Shown here in pieces: positions 57,366-64,000 of a DNA stretch of 64,000 nt. Numbering within the stretch: the first letter of the stretch is position 1; every line of letters begins with the position of its first letter. Origin of the DNA: Streptomyces sp. ATexAB-D23 (GTDB lineage Bacteria; Actinomycetota; Actinomycetes; Streptomycetales; Streptomycetaceae). The translations under genes were made by a program, and so were the position numbers. The notes beneath the pieces are model-generated. The model was not told where the DNA came from, made no database searches, and was given only the letters and a program-made list of their open reading frames with translations. The DNA is taken from positions 1 through 64,000 of the forward strand of contig NZ_KB892025.1 of NCBI RefSeq assembly GCF_000373645.1, read 5' to 3'.

Positions 57366-58268
57366 CTACGAAGAGGCCGTGTCCGCCCGTCCGGCCAGCA
57401 GGACCCGTTGCAGTTCCCGGGCGGCGCGCGGCGGGGCCACGTCACTGCGGTGCGCCAGCGCGATGGTGCGGCGCAGCCCCGGCCGGGCCAGCGGTGTCGT
57501 GCGCAGGCCGACGCCCGCCCGGGTGGCGACCATGCTCGGGACGACCGCGATTCCCAGGCCCGCGCGGACGAAGCCGAGTACCGCGTCCATCTCGCCGCCC
57601 TCCACCGTGAACGAGGGCTCGAAGCCCTCGGCCCGGCAGGCGGCCACCGTCAGCTCCCGCAGGTCGTAGCCGTGCCGGAACATCACGAGCGGCTCGCCCT
57701 GGAGGTCCGCGATCCGGACCCGGCCGCCCTTCCCGGGCCGGGGGCGGTGCGCCGACGAGACGACCACCAGGTCCTCCTGGAGCACCTCGACCGTGGTCAG
57801 CGCGGGTGAGGCGGCCGGCAGCGGCAGTACGACCAGCGCCAGGTCGAGCGCCCCGCGCGCCAGCTCCCGTACCAGGTCGTGCGAGCCGCCCTCCTCCAGC
57901 AGCAGCCGGATGCCGGGATGCAGGTCGTGGAAGGCGCGCAGCACCTCGGGCAGCAGCCCCGTGCACACGCTGGGCGTCGCGCCCAGCCTGACCCGGCCGC
58001 GACGCAGCTGGGCCAGCTCCTGGACCTCGTGCCGTGCGGTGTCGGCGTCGGCCAGGATGCGCCGGGCGAGCGGCAGCAGGGCCTCGCCCGCGTCCGTCAG
58101 CGTGATGTTCCCGCGCGCCCGGCTGAACAGCTCGGCGCCCAGCTCGTTCTCCAGGGCCCTGATCTGCTGGGAGAGCGAGGGCTGCGAGACGTGCACCTCC
58201 TCGGCGGCGCGGGTGAAGTGCCGGGCCTCGGCGACGGCCACGAAATAGGTCAGCTGCTGGAACTGCAT
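57366..58268 (-). CDS. LysR-family regulator, divergent from sdhCAB
   Basis: 300 residues from ATG 58268. The DNA-binding domain is FVAVAEARHFTRAAEEVHVSQPSLSQQIRALENELGAELF; the sensor domain begins around VRLGATPSVCTGLLPEVL. Divergence from sdhC and a LysR-type box between them suggest control of the succinate dehydrogenase operon. TAGCGT ends 6 bases before the ATG, with no ribosome site, so the transcript may be leaderless. Effector unknown. Confidence 0.92.
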   Translation of the reverse strand: MQFQQLTYFVAVAEARHFTRAAEEVHVSQPSLSQQIRALENELGAELFSRARGNITLTDAGEALLPLARRILADADTARHEVQELAQLRRGRVRLGATPSVCTGLLPEVLRAFHDLHPGIRLLLEEGGSHDLVRELARGALDLALVVLPLPAASPALTTVEVLQEDLVVVSSAHRPRPGKGGRVRIADLQGEPLVMFRHGYDLRELTVAACRAEGFEPSFTVEGGEMDAVLGFVRAGLGIAVVPSMVATRAGVGLRTTPLARPGLRRTIALAHRSDVAPPRAARELQRVLLAGRADTASS

Positions 58269-58274
58269 CACCCC

Positions 58275-58280
58275 ACGCTA
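58275..58280 (-). promoter_or_regulatory. -10 element of a probable leaderless transcript (LysR gene)
   Basis: TAGCGT on the minus strand, 6 bases before ATG 58268. Confidence 0.4.
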
Positions 58281-58288
58281 CCGCCTCA

Positions 58289-58305
58289 CATAGGTAAAGC
58301 CTATG
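58289..58305. promoter_or_regulatory. LysR-type T-N11-A box
   Basis: CATAGG, TAAAG, CCTATG: perfect 6-bp arms and the T-N11-A core expected for LysR regulators, in the intergenic space between the LysR gene and sdhC. Confidence 0.65.
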
Positions 58306-58350
58306 GAGATGAGGCATTCCATGTCTTGGACCGATCGGGCCATTCGGCCC

Positions 58351-58356
58351 TAGCGT
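58351..58356 (+). promoter_or_regulatory. -10 element of the sdhCAB operon (leaderless)
   Basis: TAGCGT, 7 bases before ATG 58364, with TTGGAC (58326-58331) about 19 bases further upstream as a loose -35. Confidence 0.45.
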
Positions 58357-58363
58357 CGTGTCC

Positions 58364-59071
58364 ATGGCATTGGCAACCCGGACGGACCGACGACCGTCCA
58401 TGACGCGCACGCTCTGGGTCTCGACCGTCGGCAAGAAGGCGATCATGGCCGTGAGCGGTCTGGTCATGCTCCTCTACCTGGTCGTCCACATGATCGGCAA
58501 CCTGAAGATCTTCTTCGGGGCCGACGAGTTCAACGGCTACGCGCACTGGCTGCGGGTGATGGGCGAGCCGTTCCTGCACCACGAGTGGGCGCTGTGGATC
58601 GTGCGCGTGGTGCTCGTCGCGGCCGTGGTGCTGCACGCCGTATCCGCGTACCAGCTCAGCCGGCGCGACCTCAGGGCGCGGCCCAGCCGCTACGTGCACA
58701 AGAGGGCGCGCGCGAGCTACGCCACCCGCACCATGCGCTACGGCGGCGTCATCCTGGGCCTGTTCATCGTCTGGCACGTCCTGGACCTCACCACCGGCAC
58801 CGTGCACTCCGGCGGATTCCAGTCCGGCCACCCGTACCAGAACGTCATCGACACCTTCTCCACCTGGTACGGCAACGTCATCTACATCGTCGCGATGCTC
58901 GCCCTCGGACTCCACGTCCAGCACGGGTTCTGGAGCGCCGCGCAGACCCTCGGCGCCGGCCGCGCGAGCCGCGACCGCGTCCTGAAGACCCTCGCAGGAG
59001 TCCTCGCGCTGGTGCTGACGGTGGGCTTCATCTCCGTACCCGTCGCCGTCATGACCGGAGTGGTGAGCTGA
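58364..59071 (+). CDS. sdhC: succinate dehydrogenase cytochrome b subunit
   Basis: 235 residues with five membrane helices, the single-subunit anchor type of Gram-positive bacteria. GKKAIMAVSGLVMLLYLVVHMIGNLKIFFG carries a heme-ligand His; further His occur in AVVLHAVSAY, IVWHVLDL and LGLHVQHGF, enough for two hemes. It anchors SdhA/B and passes electrons to menaquinone. The sdhA start is 1 base after its stop. Confidence 0.94.
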   Translation: MALATRTDRRPSMTRTLWVSTVGKKAIMAVSGLVMLLYLVVHMIGNLKIFFGADEFNGYAHWLRVMGEPFLHHEWALWIVRVVLVAAVVLHAVSAYQLSRRDLRARPSRYVHKRARASYATRTMRYGGVILGLFIVWHVLDLTTGTVHSGGFQSGHPYQNVIDTFSTWYGNVIYIVAMLALGLHVQHGFWSAAQTLGAGRASRDRVLKTLAGVLALVLTVGFISVPVAVMTGVVS

Positions 59072-59072
59072 C

Positions 59073-61018
<1,946 letters not shown>

Positions 61019-61022
<4 letters not shown>

Positions 61023-61804
61023 AGCTCACCCTGCGCGTCTGGCGCCAGAAGAACGCCGACGCATCCGGAGCCATGTCCACGTACCAGGTGGACGGAATCT
61101 CGCAGGACATGTCGTTCCTGGAGATGCTCGACACCCTCAACGAGGAGCTGATCCTCGCCGGTGACGATCCCGTCGCCTTCGACCACGACTGCCGCGAGGG
61201 CATCTGCGGCGCGTGCAGCCTCGTCATCAACGGCGATGCCCACGGCCCGAATGGGGTCTCCCCTGCTCAAGCGGGTTCGGGAGCTGGGGGAGGCACGACC
61301 ACCTGCCAGCTCCACATGCGCGCCTTCCAGGACGGCGACACCATCGACGTCGAGCCCTGGCGCGCCTCGGCCTTCCCCGTCGTCAAGGACCTGGTCGTGG
61401 ACCGGTCGTCCCTCGACCGGATCATCCAGGCCGGCGGCTACATCTCCGCCCCGACCGGTACGGCTCCCGACGCGCACGCCACGCCCGTGCCCAAGCCGGA
61501 CGCCGACTTCGCCTTCGAGCACGCCGAGTGCATCGGCTGCGGCGCCTGTGTCGCGGCCTGCCCCAACGGCTCGGCGATGCTCTTCACCTCGGCGAAGGTC
61601 AACCATCTGAACGTGCTGCCGCAGGGCGCCCCCGAGCGGGAGACCCGGGTGCTGGACATGGTGGAGCAGATGGACAGTGAGGGATTCGGCGGCTGCACGC
61701 TGACCGGCGAGTGCGCCACCGCCTGCCCGAAGGGCATCCCGCTGCCGTCGATCTCGGCCATGAACAAGGAGTGGCTGCGGGCCACCCGCAAGGCGCGCCG
61801 CTGA
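61019..61804 (+). CDS. sdhB: succinate dehydrogenase iron-sulfur subunit with enlarged [2Fe-2S] loop
   Basis: 261 residues. [2Fe-2S] ligands Cys 58, 63, 66 (CREGICGAC) and Cys 96 (TTTCQ); ferredoxin-like clusters with CIGCGACVAACPN and CTLTGECATACPKG. Between Cys 66 and Cys 96 lie 29 residues where I recall about 16 in relatives: residues 78-92 (NGVSPAQAGSGAGGG, codons 61250-61294) are an in-frame insert. Those codons often end in A or T (AAT, CCT, CAA, GGT, GGA), unlike the rest. The DNA is an imperfect palindrome. The insert may be tolerated or may disturb the cluster. ATGA overlap with sdhA. Confidence 0.93.
61258..61292. repeat. palindromic insert inside sdhB
   Basis: CTCCCCTGCTC (61258-61268), a 12-base loop, then GAGCTGGGGGAG (61281-61292): an imperfect hairpin. 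It resembles the small palindromic repeat scattered between genes in many Streptomyces genomes (from memory). Here it is in frame in a conserved gene. Confidence 0.65.
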
Positions 61805-61814
61805 GCCGGCCACC

Positions 61815-61857
61815 GCCTTCCGGCCCCGGAGGCCGCCCGCCTCCGGGGCCGGAAGGC
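61815..61857. terminator. bidirectional terminator between sdhB and the second chitinase
   Basis: Perfect 19-bp inverted repeat starting GCCTTCCGGC with a 5-base loop (CGCCC), between convergent genes. Confidence 0.9.
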
Positions 61858-61873
61858 CCGTACGTGTCCCGGC

Positions 61874-63643
61874 TCAGGACTGCGTGACGGAGAGGTCGTC
61901 GGCGTAGACCGTGCCCTGGCCGTACCAGCCGTGCACGTAGACCGTCACCGAGCCGCTCGCCCCCGTGGTGAAGGACACCGACTGCTTGGTGTAGCCGCTC
62001 GACTGACCCCAGGTGCTCGCCGTCGCGCCGCCCCGGACGCCGAGGTAGGCGTAGTTCCCCTGCACGTAACCCTGAAGCGCGTACGTGGTGTTGGGGGCGA
62101 GGGTGAGCGTCTGGGCGCACTCGCCGGTCTGCGAGGAGGTGGCAGCGACGGACAGCGCGTGCGTACCGCCGTGGACCGGCGTGGAGACGACCGAGCCACC
62201 GGACTCACAGGTCCAGGGGCCCAGCGAACCCGTCTCGAAGTCGCCGTTGACCAGCGATCCCGTGCCGCCGCCCGGTCCGGGCACCGTCAGGGTGAACGCC
62301 GCCGAGTGGCTGAGCGTGCCGGCGGTGCCGGTCACCGTCACGGTGTACGTGCCCGGGGCGGCCGACGCCGAGGCGCTGAGCGTCAGAGTCGAGGAGCCGC
62401 CGGCCGTGACCGAGGTCGGGCTGAGCGTTGCGGTCACCCCGGCCGGGGCGCCGCTCGTGGTCAGCGCGACCGTCTTGGCGGCGCCGGAGGTCACCGCGGT
62501 CTTCACGGTCGCGGTGACCGACTTGCCCGGCTCGACCGTCGCCGAGGAGGGGGTGACGGTCACCGAGTAGTCGTCGGTCACGGGACCGCTGCCGCCGCTC
62601 GTGAACGGGGCGAAGGTGTGGCTGAAGTACCAGGTGTCCTGCGCGATGCCCGAGCAGGTGTCGCTCCCGCCGGTACCGGGGCAGCCGCCGTTGTCGCGCT
62701 GGAGCGCCCAGAACGACAGGGTGCCGACGCCCTTGGAGACGGCCCAGTCGTAGACGGTGGGCGCGTTGGCCGTGGTGAAGGTCTCGGCCGGTCCGTAGTC
62801 GTCGATGCCGGGCATCTCGATGATCCCCGTCATGCCCCACAGCTGGGCCTCGGTCTTCGACGGGTACAGCGAGGCCAGCTGGCCCTTCAGGCCGGTGATG
62901 GCCGTCTGGGTGTCCTGGGCCATGTCGTGCGAGGCGCCGTCGTAGTAGTCGAACGTCATGAGGTTCACGACGTCGACCTTCGCCCCGTTGGAGACCGCGT
63001 TCCTCAGCACCGCGAGCCCGCTCTCGGCGAGGCCCCGGGTGGTGGTGGGCAGGGTGTACGAGATCTGCAGCGGGCGCCCCTCGGCGGCGGCCCAGTCCTG
63101 GACCTTCTTGATCGCCTTGTTGCGGCGGTCGATCCCGGCGCTGTTGTCCAGCGAGTTGTCCTCGATGTCCATGTCGAGGCGGGACACGTCGTAGGTCGAG
63201 ATGACCTTCTCGTAGGCAGCGGCGATCGAGTCGACGTTCGTGCAGCTGTCGGCGATCTCGGTGCCGGTGTTGTCGGCGGTGTAGCCGCCGAACGACGGGA
63301 TCACATCGCCACCGCGCGAGCGGATGGTGGCGAAGTCGGCGCCGAACTCGGACTGGGTGATCGGCGTGCTCGCATCACCGTTCCAGTACGGCGTGCAGGA
63401 ACCACGGTTGTCCGTCTGGATGAAGGCCATGGTCAGGTACTTGGCACCGGACGCCTGCGAGAGCGCGGCCGGGCTGTCCCCGTTCCACGCCTCGAAGTAC
63501 GGCGCGAAGACGTGCGCGGGCAGGGGAGTGGCGGCGGTGGTGGCGGCCTGCGCGCCGGCGCCCGATCCGAGGATCAGACCTGCGGACGCGACGGTGGTGG
63601 CCAAGGCGCTCAGGACGGCGCCGAGTGTTCTTGGACGTCTCAT
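61874..63643 (-). CDS. secreted GH18 chitinase with Ig-like and carbohydrate-binding domains
   Basis: 589 residues. Signal peptide 1-34 (AQAAT). GH18 barrel at ~42-350 with PSFGGY (116-121) and the catalytic LDMDIED (Asp 157, Asp 159, Glu 161); the sequence belongs to the chitinase-D-like group rather than to the enzyme at 33484. An Ig-like Ser/Thr-rich domain follows (~358-450) and a C-terminal beta-sandwich (NGDFETGSLGPWTC, VYADDLSV) that should bind polysaccharide. ATG 63643 has GGGAG 7 bases upstream. A DasR-type palindrome lies in the promoter. Confidence 0.92.
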   Translation of the reverse strand: MRRPRTLGAVLSALATTVASAGLILGSGAGAQAATTAATPLPAHVFAPYFEAWNGDSPAALSQASGAKYLTMAFIQTDNRGSCTPYWNGDASTPITQSEFGADFATIRSRGGDVIPSFGGYTADNTGTEIADSCTNVDSIAAAYEKVISTYDVSRLDMDIEDNSLDNSAGIDRRNKAIKKVQDWAAAEGRPLQISYTLPTTTRGLAESGLAVLRNAVSNGAKVDVVNLMTFDYYDGASHDMAQDTQTAITGLKGQLASLYPSKTEAQLWGMTGIIEMPGIDDYGPAETFTTANAPTVYDWAVSKGVGTLSFWALQRDNGGCPGTGGSDTCSGIAQDTWYFSHTFAPFTSGGSGPVTDDYSVTVTPSSATVEPGKSVTATVKTAVTSGAAKTVALTTSGAPAGVTATLSPTSVTAGGSSTLTLSASASAAPGTYTVTVTGTAGTLSHSAAFTLTVPGPGGGTGSLVNGDFETGSLGPWTCESGGSVVSTPVHGGTHALSVAATSSQTGECAQTLTLAPNTTYALQGYVQGNYAYLGVRGGATASTWGQSSGYTKQSVSFTTGASGSVTVYVHGWYGQGTVYADDLSVTQS

Positions 63644-63696
63644 GGGGCAGCTCCCAGCGGGGTGGGACAACGGGCGGATTGCCGTGAGGCATGCCC

Positions 63697-63725
63697 ATGA
63701 TTGGTCTGGACCAGATAACTGTCAA
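63697..63725 (-). promoter_or_regulatory. promoter of the second chitinase
   Basis: On the minus strand TTGACA (63725-63720), 17-base spacer, AATCAT (63702-63697). The DasR-type palindrome fills the spacer. Confidence 0.7.
63702..63713. promoter_or_regulatory. DasR-type operator before the second chitinase
   Basis: TGGTCTGGACCA, a near-perfect palindrome close to the DasR consensus, located between -35 and -10. A single copy, unlike the paired copies of the first chitinase. Confidence 0.75.
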
Positions 63726-63808
63726 CGTTCTTTACTGTTTCATGCCCAGCCGCTTGCCGGAGCCGACAACTCATGCGGCAAATAGGGGAGTTGGTGAGGA
63801 TTGGGCGA

Positions 63809-64000
63809 TCAGCCCAGAGAGAGAGCGGCGCGCAGGTACGGGGCCGTGCGACTCTCCTCGGACCGTGCCACCTCCACCGGAGGACCCGCCGCCACGATCC
63901 GGCCGCCCCGGTCGCCGCCACCCGGCCCGAGGTCGATCACCCAGTCGGCGCCCGCGACCACGGCCATGTCGTGTTCCACGACCACCACGGTGCCGCCCGA
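63809..64000 (-). CDS. UvrA-like ABC protein, C-terminal end (partial)
   Basis: Only the last 63 codons are in the window; the gene continues past the right edge. TVVVVEHDMAVVAGADWVIDLGPGGGDRGGRIVA is the D-loop/H-loop region of UvrA-type ATPases, with the switch His in VEHD. The final segment is shorter than in housekeeping UvrA, so it may be a UvrA paralogue of the type linked to drug resistance. The stop at 63809 is certain. Confidence 0.85.
   Translation of the reverse strand, partial: SGGTVVVVEHDMAVVAGADWVIDLGPGGGDRGGRIVAAGPPVEVARSEESRTAPYLRAALSLG

Overview
The window is high-GC (about 70% or more) DNA with strong G/C bias at third codon positions. Many starts are GTG and one is TTG, and 4-base ATGA/GTGA overlaps between genes are common. 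The gene content is that of a Streptomyces chromosome: an Rpf-type muralytic enzyme with LysM and M23 domains, two secreted chitinases with DasR-type operators, a class F sortase, several SpoIIE-type phosphatases, a SigB/SigF-type sigma factor, a GGDEF/EAL protein matching RmdA, and CrcB pairs. No rRNA, tRNA, CRISPR array, phage or transposase gene was seen. The only mobile-looking DNA is a short palindromic insert inside sdhB.

Layout. Positions 1-9.5 kb: a 12-bp tandem repeat; a LacI regulator with a GH3 glycosidase and matching operators; an Rpf/LysM/M23 cell-wall enzyme; a DMT transporter; a secreted GH92 alpha-mannosidase with its own operator. 9.5-19.1 kb: a stress-signalling block (STAS protein, MarR, GAF-phosphatase, RsbW-like kinase, a coupled REC-phosphatase / histidine kinase / response-regulator operon, SigB-type sigma), then a zinc-ribbon SDR lacking the catalytic Tyr and a 58-residue peptide gene. 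19.2-28.4 kb: two fluoride channel subunits, then urea transporter, ureA, a CbiX-like His-rich protein, ureB, ureC, ureF, ureG, ureD and an ammonium transporter. This set covers urea uptake, hydrolysis, nickel loading and ammonium transport; no ureE is present.

28.4-43 kb: a lipase-maturation-factor protein, a DUF6777-like lipoprotein, a carotenoid oxygenase, a chitinase, an FprA-type reductase, a PAS-GAF-phosphatase-kinase protein, a WS/DGAT acyltransferase, a three-gene sugar (probably L-fucose) oxidation operon and an Fpg/Nei glycosylase. 43-49 kb: a LytTR regulator, DUF485 protein, acetate-type symporter and LytS kinase; a convergent ECF sigma / zinc anti-sigma pair; a universal stress protein; a polysaccharide deacetylase. 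50-53.7 kb: a class F sortase beside two paralogous surface proteins with the same C-terminal signal, then DUF4239 and Pro-rich membrane proteins. 54.3-64 kb: a DUF574-type methyltransferase translationally coupled to rmdA, a LysR regulator divergent from sdhCAB, a second chitinase and the C-terminal end of a UvrA-like ABC protein.

The strongest leads are the CbiX-like His-rich protein placed inside the urease structural genes where a UreE function is missing; the sortase F / paired-substrate locus; a palindromic insert that enlarges the [2Fe-2S] loop of SdhB; and an Amt transporter with Glu in place of the first pore His. All function calls come from reading motifs by eye, without database searches.
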